Assembly: GCF_004359215.1 (NCBI RefSeq)
Contig: NW_027152213.1
Location: 1,733,600 to 1,797,599 of the forward strand
Length of the DNA: 64,000 bases
From: Bremia lactucae
Lineage: Eukaryota; Oomycota; Peronosporomycetes; Peronosporales; Peronosporaceae
Direction: 5' to 3'
In this document: piece after piece, positions 20,380-31,388 of the stretch
How positions within the stretch are numbered: position 1 is the stretch's first letter
How the letters are laid out: each line of letters begins with the position of its first letter
Notes under the pieces: generated by a model
Seen by the model: only the letters and a program-made list of their open reading frames with translations
Databases searched by the model: none
What the model was told of the DNA's origin: nothing
Translations under genes and position numbers: made by a program

Positions 20380-21004
20380 TTGATAAGCCGTGATCAATTT
20401 ATTTGACTCAGGAGCGTCTTGCAATTACACTCGACGCCTTTCCCTTGAAGGAAGTCAATAATACGTTGAGGCGCTTACAGAGCGTGAAGGTGATACAATC
20501 ACTATTCGCTTAGCGACTGGGACTCGTGTCACTGTTCCCAAAGTTCAATTGAACTTAGGTATAAAGTTTCTGCACTTTGACAGTATGGAACGCTGTCTCG
20601 TCCTTGATTTGAATTCGAGATATGATCTCATCCTTGGTATGGCCTCTCAAGAACACCATGAGCCATGGATCGATTGGAGGTCTAAGACCTTAGGCGCCAC
20701 GCGCAATGTTCCTAGCAAAGTATTGGAGAGTCATGAACCCACCTTTGCTAGGCAACAAAAGCGCTATTGGCGCGGTTCATTGAATGAGTCTGTCAGTGCT
20801 TTAGACATTGGAATGTCTGAGTTAATATCCAATGTTAAAAACATTAATTCTGAGCCCGGCTTAGTAGAAAAAAGTGGAACGGCACGTACTCCGTCGAGTG
20901 ACATTCGCTGTAAAAACGATTCACTGAATGCTGAAAGCATTGTTGGTCTAAGGCCGAATCATCAAGGGTGCAATATCCTGAGATACGTGGAGTGGCACGT
21001 CTAA
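20380..21004 (+). pseudogene. Aspartic protease region of family 3 Pol
   Basis: The retroviral-type protease motif reads LFDSGASCNYTRRL at about 20397-20440, with Asp-Ser-Gly as the catalytic triplet. The downstream open stretch (20549-21004, 151 codons) contains MERCLVLDLNSRYDLILGMA, the usual hydrophobic second half, then HHEPWIDWRSKTLGATR. A frame break separates the two parts. Homologous remnants lie at 9880-10285 and 26860-27123 (minus). Confidence 0.7.
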
Positions 21005-21779
21005 GTCCACCGAGTATGGTCGGCTGAGGTGGCACCATACTGAGTGTCAATAGGGACACTATTGGCAGTTCGCCAGGGCATTTTGGGTCAAACCTTTCCA
21101 ATGCACGTGAAGCGACACGTAAACGTTCGTTGGATAAGGAAGTTGAGTTACCTAACTCCTTGTCGGATGTCAAATTAGACACCATGTCTGGTATAGAACC
21201 AATACAGGCTGAAAAATTCGGCGACGTGAATGTCCCGGCGTCGAAGAGGCGTATTGTCTCCACTTCAAGACAGGAGGGACACGAAGCGTTTAGACACAAA
21301 GTGACACGAGTGAGCAATTACACACGTTGTAAATAGTGTACCCGGTAACATTGAGAGGGAAGTTACTCTTGCGGCAATCCCTTCGTTGCTCTTTTAGAGC
21401 TAGACGAAATGTCTATTGATGAGTGCGGCCAAGCCTTAAAAGGCTGGCGACTTATCTGAGATGGTGGTCATTCGACTAACAATTGAGTTAAACTCGTCGT
21501 CACCTTTAGACGGAGCTGTCCTGGATGACACAAAAGCTGCACTTAGTGTGCGGAGTGGATCATCGATCTTTATAGTTTCTACGGATCAATTTTATTCCTT
21601 GATTAGGAATTCGAAGATGTGGTATGTAATAATCCACCATGTGTTTAACCTCCGGATAGAGGTGTTCGTCATGAAATTGACTTGGTTCCGGGAACCAAAT
21701 ACTGTGTCACACGACAATGGCCTTTCCAAGAAAGTAGTGTGACGTCATTGACGATTTCTTCCGTGCTAAGAACGAGGCT

Positions 21780-22500
21780 GGAATGGTACGAGAGAGCAAA
21801 TCACCTTTATTCGACACCAACATTTTGTGTGAAAAAGCCAAATGGTAAATGGCGCATTGTACATGCTTGTAATAAGCTTAATGCTGTCATTGTTCCAGCA
21901 CAAACCTTCATTTCTAGAAAGAATGTTCTTCAGGACAATATGTTGGGATGTACAATGAACAGTGCACTGGACTTAGTCGATGATTACTACCAACTGCTCA
22001 TGCGTTCTAGCGATATCCCGCTTACAGCGGTTAGTACCCCCAAGCGGTATGTTATGGGAGTGGTTGGTTATGCCACAAGGGCATTCCAACGCCCCGGCAA
22101 CATTTAATCGTCTAGTGACGATACTGTTCCGCCCTCATCGAGGTTATGCACATACCCTCGATGAGGGCGGAACAGTATCGTCACTAGACGATTAAATGTT
22201 TTGATGACATTTTTCTTTATATTCGTGCGGAGCAGGGTCGGTCGGATATGGAAAACTATTCAGATCATTTTCGAGCAGTGCTCGAGTGTATGCGCACAAA
22301 TAATTTGTATGACAATGCATCTAAATTTATTTTTGGCGCAGACGAAGTTCCTTTTTAGGATGCTTCATTGGAAAGCGAGGCCTTAGAGCGGATTTCGCTA
22401 AGGTAAAAGCCATAGTTGATTGGCCGGTTCCTAAGAACCAAAAGGATTTGCGTAAGTGGTTGGGTCTCACCAATTATTTACACAAAATAACGAAAATTAC
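21780..22500 (+). pseudogene. Reverse transcriptase of family 3 Pol, interrupted by a fold-back
   Basis: Motifs: TFCVKKPNGKWRIVHACNKL (21821-21880), LDLVDDYYQLLMRSSDIPL (21968-22023), YATRAFQRPGNI (a damaged MPQGFSNAPATF, 22070-22107), the catalytic FDDIFLYIR near 22201-22226, and WPVPKNQKDLRKWLGLTNY (22421-22480). Between the substrate-binding motif and FDD, a 45-nt segment has been copied in reverse complement (22156-22200 mirrors 22099-22143), which disrupts the reading frame. Confidence 0.82.
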
Positions 22501-22549
22501 GCTGATATGGCTAGGCCATTTTTAATTTCGTTAAAAAGGATAGAGAATT

Positions 22550-23090
22550 ATGCTGACTAGCACAGAACATGGTGCTTTTCGAGCAGTTAGGGATAGTCGT
22601 ATCCAAGCCTCGATCCTGGCACTGCCAAATCCAAATTGGCCTTTCAGTGTCGTCTGTGACGCATCGGATTTTACCATTGGCAGTGCTCTGTTACAAACAG
22701 ATGATGATGAGCGTGAACGTGTAATTGCGTTCGAGTCTAGACAGCTTAAAGCTGCGGAAAAGAACTAATCAGTTCATGACAAAGAGTTACTTGCTATGAA
22801 GTATGCTCTCGCCAAATTCAGAGTTCGTCTGATAGGCTCTAAGCCGTTTGTGATATGGACAGATCACGCGTCATTACGCACGGCGACTAAGTCGCCTTAA
22901 CCCATGCAGAGAATGGCCCGATGGCTATCTTTTTTCATCAAATACAACTTCGAGGTTTAGTATAAACTTGACAAGCAGAATGCTTTGGCCAATGCGTTAT
23001 TACGCAGGCCGGATTATGAGCTCTCTCATTTAACGACTATCATGTCGCCTATTGCTGACTTAATCCGTCTGGCTTAAGCCAAGGATGAAC
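22550..23090 (+). pseudogene. RNase H of family 3 Pol
   Basis: VVCDASDFTIGSALLQTDDD (22650-22710), then HDKELLAMKYALAKFRVRL after a stop, IWTDHASLRTATKSP and RMARWLSFFIKYNFEV (22910-22960), and a damaged ALSRRPDYEL (22995-23030). There are stops at about 22766 and 22960. It corresponds to the remnants at 5448-5582 and 7504-7700. Confidence 0.8.
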
Positions 23091-23229
23091 AGTGTGTAGC
23101 TCTGCTACGAGCTTTAAAGAACTCTGACTCGGGTTTTAAATTGCCGGCACGTTTGCGCGCAAGGTTATGTCGATTGTTTATCGATAAAGACCTATTGCTT
23201 TATTGCGCGGACGCTGTGGATCCTCCACC

Positions 23230-24180
23230 TGTCGTTGTTCCTCATGTTGAGAATTTAAAGTACCGAATCTTCTATGAGGCACGATACAGTCCTTGGTGGT
23301 CATCTCGGTAGAGAAATGACCTACGGCTCTGTAAGGCAGATTTATTGGTGGCTCAAACTTTATAAATGGGTCAGCACATAGGTTCGCACGTGCGAAACTT
23401 GCCAACGGGTTAAGCCCTCGGCGCATGCTGCTGCGTCACTGGCAAGTCTGTCCGTACCCATAGGGTGTTGGAAGTCCATTAGTATGGATTTGTTTTCGGT
23501 CCACCGAAAGATTCGACCAGTAACACCGGCATAGTTGTCTTTGTTGACCGATTGAGCTAAATGGCACACTTAGCGGCCGTGCCGGATACTATTGATGGTG
23601 AAGGTACAGCAAGGCTGTTCATCGATCGTGTATTTCGACAGCACGGTTTGCCAGTGGCAAACGTTTCTGATCGGGACCCCCGTTTCACGGGTAAATTCTG
23701 GCAATCGATTTCCGAGTGCTGGGTACCAGATTGGATATGTCCACTGCAGACCATTCGCAGACCGATGGTCAAACTGAACGTGTCAATTGCGTCATTAAAA
23801 ACATTTTACGCAGTGTGTGTGTTCCAACACCAAAGCACTGGAGCTCAATGCTTCCAGTGGGATAATTTGCGTTAAATAACGCTGTCCATGCCTCTACAGG
23901 CTACACTCCGCTCTATGTCAACGGCCTCACCCACCCACGCGTTCCGTTAACGATACCACTGCGTGGCTTAGGGCTGGTAGGGGAGAATAAGCCGATGAGC
24001 TTGCTGATATTAGCCCTATTTACCATTTGGAAACAAGTAAGCGAGTTTATCGCAATACAATTTAGTGTCTTAAGACATGTACGTGACATGATGGCTGATA
24101 GCCAAGACAAACAAAAAGAAAAAGCATATGCCAAAAGCAGAAGCTGTATTAATGCTTATGTGGTCGGAGATTACCTTTAA
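23230..24180 (+). pseudogene. Integrase of family 3 Pol
   Basis: HHCC module: FYEARYSPWWSSR is a damaged FYEAHDTVLGGHLGR (23260-23310), then TCETCQRVKPSAHA-like (23394-23430). Core: SISMDLFSVHRK (23478-23515, first Asp), NVSDRDPRFTGKFWQS (23659-23710, second Asp), then a region matching TADHSQTDGQTERVN (about 23745-23790), where the Glu segment is off frame, and VNGLTHPRVPL near 23916-23950. Multiple shifts. Confidence 0.78.
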
Positions 24181-24207
24181 TTAAAAGCTAAGAATTAACC
24201 TATTAAC

Positions 24208-24973
24208 TTGGTTTTCGCGATCTTCAAGACCAAATTGCGCCCGCGCTTTATTGGACAATTTACGGTCATGGCCAAGAAGACCCTAGCTTACACGCTTAAC
24301 CTTCCTAGCAAGCTGCGTACACACCCAGTGTTCTACGTCGGCTTGCTTAAGCCATATCGGGATCCTTCCCACATGGACTTAACGCGGTTGCGCCGAGACA
24401 GGCGGTTAAGCCGCAGATTTCTGCATCCTCACCAGGATGTCCAAATGGCCCTCTAAACGAGGTTGCTGATGTTCTAGCATCGAAAGAAGGTTTTGAACCG
24501 CCTCAAAAGTGCCCTCACCCGAGCAAGGCTCTCACGAAGAAGTTGCACTTCGTGCTCTTGAGCATCAAATGCTTCCATCCAGATTTCGGCCCCCTCCCGC
24601 GATGCTTAATGCGCGAGGGTACCTTCAGTTTCACGTGGAGAAACTTTTAAAGCGACGTCGTCGTAAGGGCCAATACCAGTATCTGGTGAAGTGGCAGGGG
24701 TACCCCTCTTTTGAAAGCTCTTGGGAGTTTGAGGTACCTCTTCAGCAAGATTGCCCGTACGCCGTTGACGTTTTCGATCGCCAAGCTCAGAGTCAACTTG
24801 CGTCAAAGACGCTTTTCACCACTAGAAGTGGGATTAGGTGGATCTATAGCCTCAGTGCGGCTTTATCCATGGTTATACGGTCAATCGAAGCACTGAAATA
24901 TCGGCTAGGCCTTTCCTCGTTTTGTGGCTTAAATGCCGGACGTAACAGGCCTTTGGTCTTAAGCTTGGCGTAA
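24208..24973 (+). pseudogene. Integrase C-terminus and chromodomain, family 3
   Basis: The first part (24208-24456) reads KLRPRFIGQFTVMAKKTLAY and THPVFYVGLLKPYRDPS, the integrase C-terminal domain. The second part (24509-24973) carries LQFHVEKLLKRRRRKGQ then YQYLVKWQGYPSFESSWEFE, a good chromodomain with the aromatic positions Tyr, Trp and Trp retained. A stop at about 24456 separates the two. This matches the chromovirus layout. Confidence 0.82.
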
Positions 24974-25264
24974 TCAAAGCGAAGCTTCCGTTCCAAACGA
25001 TTATCAGCCACGTCCAAGACTCTATTATTCCAAATACTGCGGAGGCGGCGGGCCTGATGGACGCAGTTCTCAAATGAGACCTCGTTTTCGTTTTGACTTT
25101 TAATTCGTTTCGAAACAAACGATCGGAATTTCCCTCATTGAAGTCACCGAAGCCCCACGGGCCTGATCACGCAAATGCGTTAGATTCTTCGCGTCATTTC
25201 CTTTGGCGTAAGGTATTGCTCATGAAGAATATCGCGAGCAGCGAGCTCCTCCGACGTCCTGGCC

Positions 25265-28200
25265 GTGTGACCAAAAATGCATTTAGATGCATTAGCATAC
25301 AATTTATCTGTGCGCATACACTCGAGCACTACTCGAAATGGTCTATATAATTTTTCACATCCTACCGACCCTGCCCCGCACGACTATGGACAAAAAATTC
25401 ATCAAAATAAGTCTGTGCATAACCTCAATGAGGGCGGAACAGTTGCGTCACTAGACGATTAAATGTCGCCGGGGCGTTGGAAATCCCTTGTTGCATAACC
25501 AACCACTCCCATGGCATACTGCCTGAGTTGCGCTGTAAGCGAAATATCGCTAGCTCGCATGAGCAGTTGGTAATAACCATCGACTACGTCAAGTGCACTG
25601 TACATTGTACATCCCACCACAATGTTCTGGAGAACATCCTTTCTAGGAATGGGGGTTTGTGCAGGTATAGTGACAGCATAAGAAAAGCTTATTATAAGCA
25701 GTACAATGTGCCATTTGCCATTTGGCTTTCTGACTCAAAATGTCGGTGTCGAACGGGGAGATTTGCTTTGTCGTACCATTCCAGCCTCGTGCCTAGCTCG
25801 GAAAAATTGTCAATGTTGTCACACTGTTTCCTTGGTAAAGGCCACTGTCGTGTGACAGAGTATTTGTTTCCAGGGATTAAGTCAATTTCATGACGGACAC
25901 CTCTATCCGGGGGTAAACAGATGGTATATTTGACAGATCACATCTTAAAATTCTTAATCAAGGAATAAAATGGATCTGCGGATCTTTAAGGATTGATGAT
26001 CCACTCCGCGCACTAAGTGCAGCTTCTGTGTCATCCAGGACAACTTCGTCCAGAAGTGACGATGAGTTTAACTTAATCGTTGGTCGACTGACCACCGTCT
26101 CAAGAAGCCGCCAGCCTTTAAGGCTCGACCGCACTCATCACTAGACATTTTGTCTTTCTCCAGAAGAGCATGTTACGAAGGGATTGCCGCAAGGCTCAAT
26201 TCGCCCTCGATTTTACCGGTTACACCATTTACAAGCATATTCTATTCCTTACTCGTATCACTTTGTGAGGGTATAGATACTTTGCATCTCGCCTGCCTTG
26301 GAGTAGAGACAATACGCCTCTTAGAGGCCGGCACATTCACGTCTTCAAATTTTCAGCCTGTATAAGATCTATACCAGAGCTGGTGTCTACTTCGACATCC
26401 GACAAGGAGTTAGAAAACTCAGCTTCCTTGTCCACATGTCACTTCACGTGCATTAGAAGAGTTTGACACGAAATGCCCTAGCGAACCGCCAATAGTGTCA
26501 CTGCTGACACTCAGTATGGTGCCACCTCGGCCGAACAAACTCGGTGGACTTAGACTTGCCACTCCACGTTTCTCAGGGATATTACACCCTTGATGACTCG
26601 GTCTAAGGCCAACAGCTTTCAGCATTCATTGAGGCGTTTTTACAACGAGTGTCACTCGACGGAATACGTGCCGTTCCACTTAATTCTGTTGCGGGCTCAA
26701 ACTTAATGTTTTCAACATTGGGTTTATTAACTTAGACATTCCAATGTCTAACCCACTGACAGATTTAGTCAGTCATTCGCACCAATAGCGTTTCTTGTTG
26801 CCTAGCAAAGGTGGGCTCATTACTCTTCGAAACTTTGCTAGGAACATTGCGTGTGACGCTTAAGGTTTTAGACCTTCAATCGATCCATGGCTCTTGGCGT
26901 TCAAGCCAGGCCATACCAAGGATGAGATCATATCTCGAATCCAATCAAGGACGAGACCACGTTGCATACTGTCAAAGCCAAGAAACTTTATGCGTAAGTT
27001 CAAAGGAACTCTAGGAAGAGTGACACGAGCCCCAGTCGCTACGCGAACAGTGATTGAATTACTTTCATGCGCTTTAAGTCCTAAACGTATTGTTGACTTC
27101 TTACAATCAAAGACGTCGAGCATAATTGCAAGACGCTCCTGAGCAAATTAAAACTGACCATGGCTTATCAAAGTCCATTCACAGTCGCTTGAGCGACTAA
27201 CAAGCCAGGCTTGTACTCACGTCCCGTGCCATTACGCAAAGAGCTAATTGGGGTTAGGTCATGTCTACTCTCACCTCCGAGAGTTTTAATAGAGCCTAGG
27301 TCTTCCCCGGTTACTGGGTACCGACGTTTTTCGCACCGTACCAGATTTCTGGTATATGTCGGAATTGGTGCTCGTTCGAGCTTAACGAGTATTTAGTTGG
27401 GGACAGGCCAGACGTAAATTTTTCTTGCTTCCGCACATAAAACATCTAATGATTTCATGCTGTTCCACAGCTTGAAGTGCCTCTTCTCCTTCCTCAACAA
27501 GGCTTAGATCCATGGGTTCCGGTCTATTAGATGGTACCCATGTGCTCGAAGAGCTTGTTTGGTAAATAGGCGTGCTAACGCGAGCAGACTTAAAGTCGAA
27601 CTCGGTGCGTAGCGCTATGGCAACTGCCTCTTCATAAGTAGCAGGATGAGATCGGATTAATTCCGTCCGGGCAACGCGCCTTCATTGAGACCCCCCATAA
27701 AGATGGTTCCTACAATTGCTTCTTGCACCGGGTCTTGATGCGTAGATGCAATGAGAAATCTCAACTCCTGGACAAAGTCTCCTAGGGTTCTTTTACCCTG
27801 TCGAGTCGCTAGGAGCCGTGCTCGCATGCGAAAAGCCTGATCAGGCGGTGCAAACATGCTGGTCATTTGCTGTTTCAGCGAATCCCATGAGGGAAAAGCG
27901 TCATTTATGGACGTGCTGCACGATAGTGCCCGCTCTACCTCCAAGTTTGGAAATAACCATAGCCACCTTTTGCCGTTCTGTTAAGAACAAGGCGGAATCA
28001 ATGGACATTTCCATCTGCTCAATCCAAAAAGGGAGATTTTCTCCCTCTTTTCCCTCAAATGTCTTCACATTTACATTTAGAGGGCGAGCCCTCGGCTCTG
28101 AGTCAGGTACAGAGATATACCGAGTTGGCATAGAAGCCGCAAAGTGGTCCTACCTGACCGACCAGGGAGGTTTCGTTCCGCATGAAGGCTTCAAGCCTTG

Positions 28201-28378
28201 CATTTAGGACCTCTGGTTCCTGGGAAATAATAAATTCCACGCGTTCAAGCTCGAATAAGGTTTTAGGCTTGTCATAAGCGGCGCGTTGCGCTTCTGACAA
28301 CTCTGGAACCTCTTCCATTTTCGTGATGGATTAGTTTTGTAAAGACTCAGGCGTAGATTGACTACGAGTGCTACCGAG
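25265..28378 (-). mobile_element. Family 3 element, minus orientation, truncated in RT
   Basis: Reverse-oriented partner of the element at 18641-25260. From right to left it has gag (28318 to about 27400; [53 protein letters not shown]), protease (27123-26860; RVATGARVTLPRVPLNLRI, QRGLVLDWIRDM) and RT (about 25900-25265). It stops inside RT at a point matching about 22345 of the plus-strand copy. RNase H, integrase and a 3' LTR are absent. Many stops. Confidence 0.85.
27657..28318 (-). pseudogene. Gag of the inverted family 3 element
   Basis: Begins with the ATG complementary to 28316-28318 and reads MEEVPELSEAQRAAYDKPKT, which is better preserved than the plus-strand copy. It continues as ERVEFIISQEPEVLNARLEA, then in other frames [20 protein letters not shown] (28072 down) and SLKQQMTSMFAPPDQAF (27890 down) to MGGLNEGAL. 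Two frame breaks. It sits 60 bp inside the LTR, as in the other family 3 copy. Confidence 0.75.
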
Positions 28379-28840
28379 TGTAGCGGAGCTACCTCGTCCC
28401 TTAAGTCAGAGAAAGAATTTTAGCCTCAGAGAGCCTCTTCGTTCAATAGAACTATTGGGTTTAACAACTTAGGAATTCGTACAAGCTATTAGAGCTTAAT
28501 GAATCCTAGTTCAAGGGTTCAGGGGTTCGTAGAACCAATGTATCTCAGAAAGGCTTCTATCTGTCACAGATCAATGCGCAAGCCTTAAAAAGACACTAGA
28601 CGCTTTAAGAACAAAAGGGGAACTCAACTTTTTTAATTAATTAAATCTTTAGACCTTACCGTACCTAATTTTAAGATAAATTTTGGTCGCCAGATAAAGA
28701 TCTGGCGGCGACCACATTTGTTACCCATAATACAATGGGATTTTGATAATCAACTATTTTAAAGTAAAATAAAGGGTATTTTACCCACATAGTAAATGTA
28801 CCACAACAACGGCTTTCCAACCAATGTGTGCCTCATTACA
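28379..28840 (-). repeat. Family 3 LTR (5' LTR of the inverted element)
   Basis: The minus strand begins TGTAATGAGGCACACATTGG (28840) and ends GCTCCGCTACA (28379), 462 bp. The primer-site position on the minus strand carries CTCGGTAGCAC, a decayed TGGTAGCAC. Pairing with 18641-19104 is clear along the whole length, with scattered substitutions. Confidence 0.88.
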
Positions 28841-29054
28841 GAGGCAGTCAAAAACACGTCCATTTGGGCGAGCGCGCGTAGACAGGCACAACCGCGTCCC
28901 TGATTGCGCATGAAATGCAACGTCAACATTTGTTGGTATTCCTTATGTCTAACATTAACACCATTTTGTTCGGTATTGAGGTTTCGACCTCCAAGCGATA
29001 CGGAGCCTTACATTCGACCAGCACCATTTGTTGGACACATTGCTGAGCTCTATA
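28841..29054. other. Unassigned 214 bp between two LTRs
   Basis: I recognise nothing here. The minus strand has a short open frame, MVLVECKAPYRLEVETSIPN (about 29028-28969), with no family features. It could be family 4 leader sequence, because it lies on the inner side of the LTR at 29055-29584, but the primer site expected there is not visible. Confidence 0.3.
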
Positions 29055-29584
29055 TGTAGGCGGGCACGTCGTAATGCGGCCACGCTCTACTTAGACACAC
29101 ACCCTAGCACAGCGAGGAAGCGGTTTAACCAGCTTCTCTTGCGCGCAGTGAGGTAGTTGTGTGGGCGCGCAAGCGACCTCACCCAACGCACTAAGTACTC
29201 CGGTTAACTGTCGTCACGGGAGCGGTAATCCGGCTCCTCGTGCGCACTTACCAAGCAGGATGTAGTTTTCAGACTGGTTTATATTTTTAATCATATTAAA
29301 TACAAGTACCTATTTTTACCAATCGAAATGTCATCTCTATAGATAACAATATGTATTGCGAGCGTATCTTTCTAGATACCTCGCGTAACGGATGACGCTA
29401 GGCGTCATCCCTCGTAATGTGAATGCACCGATGTGCATCACATACACAAGGGTTGGTCACAAATGTGCACCACACCCGAGTGCTGGGTCTAGTTACTATA
29501 ATTTAGTAATTGACCATCCCCTTAAGTACACCAAGTGTACTTAACGGGAACTGTGTTACATTCGGGCAACTTTAGCCCGTTACA
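29055..29584 (-). repeat. Family 4 LTR (minus)
   Basis: 530 bp; the minus strand runs from TGTAACGGGCTAAAG to GCCCGCCTACA. Shared with 41835-42367 (blocks ccaacccttgtgtatgtgat, gcctagcgtcatccg, atacgctcgcaatacatatt, ggagccggattaccgctccc, cacaactacctcactgcgcg). The outer 150 bp differ from the plus-strand copy. No clear target duplication or matching partner LTR nearby. Confidence 0.8.
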
Positions 29585-30332
29585 CTCTAGGCACGTTTTT
29601 TAAATTGTTATGACATAGGCGGCCAATATACTAATGGCATAAGGCCTTTCGGTGCGCGTTCTCTTTTAGCAACGCCAAATAGGCAGCCTCCGCATGTATA
29701 ATTAGCTGTACTCGAAATAGCGGGACCAAGCCGGGCACATTCTTAGACTCGGCTTTGATATTGTCGATTACCAGATCAGGAGCAAGCTTGGTATGAGCGA
29801 GCGTAAATTTTTATGCATACGCCAACAGCTGACGCTTACCTAAATGTAGCGATAGTGTGAACGACTATCAGTAGACAGCGAAGGCCTACATGATACCTGC
29901 ATCTTCCTACGATGTTCCGCTATAAAAATATGCTGCAGCGAGTGTATGCTCGAGATTTTGCTCGACCTCTAAAATGAAGATTGCGTGGGCTAAAATTGAA
30001 GCTTCATTGTAAGGGTGGTCGATTTGGTCATTTTCGCCTCGCGAACCAGATGCGAAGATTTTCATTGATCTTCCTATCCGACGAATTTAATTAAACCGAT
30101 GATAGGATTCAATTCAGGCATCAGTAAATCAGCCTGAGCCGGCACGTTGATCTTAGTGTAGGCTTTAATCAAGAGCATTCTCATCGACATGCCTCTAACT
30201 GAGCGCTTTTCACTGGGATGCCCTGCGTAAACATGTGACGGATTCGCTCAGGAACAACTTACCATGCATCTTACGCAGTACTCATAATAAGTGTATTTTA
30301 ATCGGGGGGAATTACCTCAAACGTCGCAAATG
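29585..30332 (-). pseudogene. Unidentified coding relic, copy 1
   Basis: The minus strand shows coherent protein-like stretches in shifting frames: RMLLIKAYTKINVPAQADLL (about 30190-30130), SGSRGENDQIDHPYNEASIL and the continuation ILEVEQNLEHTLAAAYFY (about 30050-29920), and HTKLAPDLVIDNIKAESKN (about 29806-29750), followed by AEAAYLALLKENAHRKAL. A second copy at 44578-44950 keeps the SGSRGEN...HPYNEA and ILEVE...TLAAAY segments in the same frame, so this was once protein-coding. I do not recognise the family. It could be Pol of another retroelement, a host gene fragment or an integrated RNA-virus gene. Confidence 0.5.
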
Positions 30333-30814
30333 AATCTCGCGCTGGAACGGAGATAGTGTGCAGCACAAGGAACACCTGTTTATTTTACTTAGCTAGCTCT
30401 ACGTCGTAACTAAGTATACTTACTAAACAATGTAGAGCAATAAGAAACTGTTTCTTGTCGTCATTATTTTTAATATTGATATCCTTCTATGGCTATTATG
30501 GCGGTAGGCTCCGAGCCACGTAGACCTTTATCCAAATGTAAACTAGAATCGGTTGCCGCACTCGATCTTTACAGCCTTACCAAATATACATCAGCCAAAG
30601 GATCATACTTCCCTAAAATTTTACTTAGTTAAATTGTATACCAACTGGCATTCTTTCTTAATTTTAATAACGACCTGGCAATAAAATTCAATTTAAATAA
30701 CTATATAAAATATTCAAAACATAACTACCCTACGTTCTTCCGATCACTTTCTTAAAATGGACCCGCAGCAGTCGACAATGTTTACAACGTTATCGGAATG
30801 GCGCCGGGACCTCT
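30333..30814 (+). pseudogene. Duplicated promoter and first codons of the TMEM41-like gene
   Basis: About 480 bp directly homologous to 36702-37170, covering the upstream region of the VTT-domain gene and its first eight codons. The start codon of the real gene (ATG at 37148) is TTA here (30790-30792), followed by the matching TCG GAA TGG CGC CGG GAC. It ends exactly where the family 5 LTR begins. Compared with the right-hand copy it has extra bases around 30500-30522 and many substitutions. Non-functional. Confidence 0.8.
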
Positions 30815-31061
30815 TGTGTGGAATGGGGGTAAATTACGACTGAATTAATTTAGTTTTACTAACCGATACTTTTGGTTCACTCCTTAAGGTATCGCCTATC
30901 CTAAATCTAATTCTTACGAAGTATCATATCTCCTAATTGCGCAAACCTTATACTTGTTTTAATTATGGCGCATATGTAAATTTGAATTAAAGAAAATGAA
31001 TGGTTCAATAGATGAATCGAAATGAGTGGCCAAGGGCTTAGCGAGTTAACTGGTCCTGACA
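30815..31061 (-). repeat. Family 5 3' LTR
   Basis: 247 bp, aligned along its length with 36452-36701 (shared gggtaaattacgactgaatt, gccgatacttttggctca-like, tcgcctatcctaaatctaat, gcgcatatgtaa, aaatcgaaatgagtgg-like blocks). The two LTRs differ at numerous sites and by small indels, so the insertion is old. Confidence 0.88.
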
Positions 31062-31388
31062 TCCTCCCCGATTTGATCTCTCGTTGACGCTGATTGAAGT
31101 CGGCGACGAGGTCCTTCCAGTGGGAGACATGGCGAATATTTTTCTCTTTTTCTTAGCTTGCTTCTTCCTTAGTTTCGCCATGCCATTGTACGAGCCAGTA
31201 TGGTTAGCGATTGAGTTGGCTTTCTTCAACAGACGTTCAATAACTTGAAAATGATCCGCTGTGCCATTATCCACGAATTGTGATGCTTTCGGTATCGGGC
31301 GACTTCGAAACCTTTCCGGTGTCGGTTCATACTTGATAGAACATCAACATTAAAGGTTGGAATAATCCTATTCATAGTTTGTGGTAAC

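Larger units (their letters stand above)
19105..25260 (+). mobile_element. Family 3 element interior, plus orientation
   Basis: The most complete family 3 interior in the window: gag 19163-20250 with zinc knuckle CYICGRTKH, protease 20380-21000, RT 21780-22500, RNase H 22550-23090, integrase 23230-24180, integrase C-terminus 24208-24456, chromodomain 24590-24790. All are broken by frameshifts or stops. No 3' LTR follows. At about 25260 the sequence turns into the reverse strand of another family 3 element (RT region), giving a tail-to-tail pair. Confidence 0.88.

Noticed and set aside
28969..29040. Possible tRNA gene in the unassigned segment
   Set aside because: A T-arm-like ggtcgaaacc occurs, but no cloverleaf with acceptor and anticodon stems could be drawn.
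29055..29584. Pairing of this LTR with the family 4 LTR at 41835-42367 as ends of one element
   Set aside because: They are in opposite orientation and separated by host genes and a complete family 5 element.
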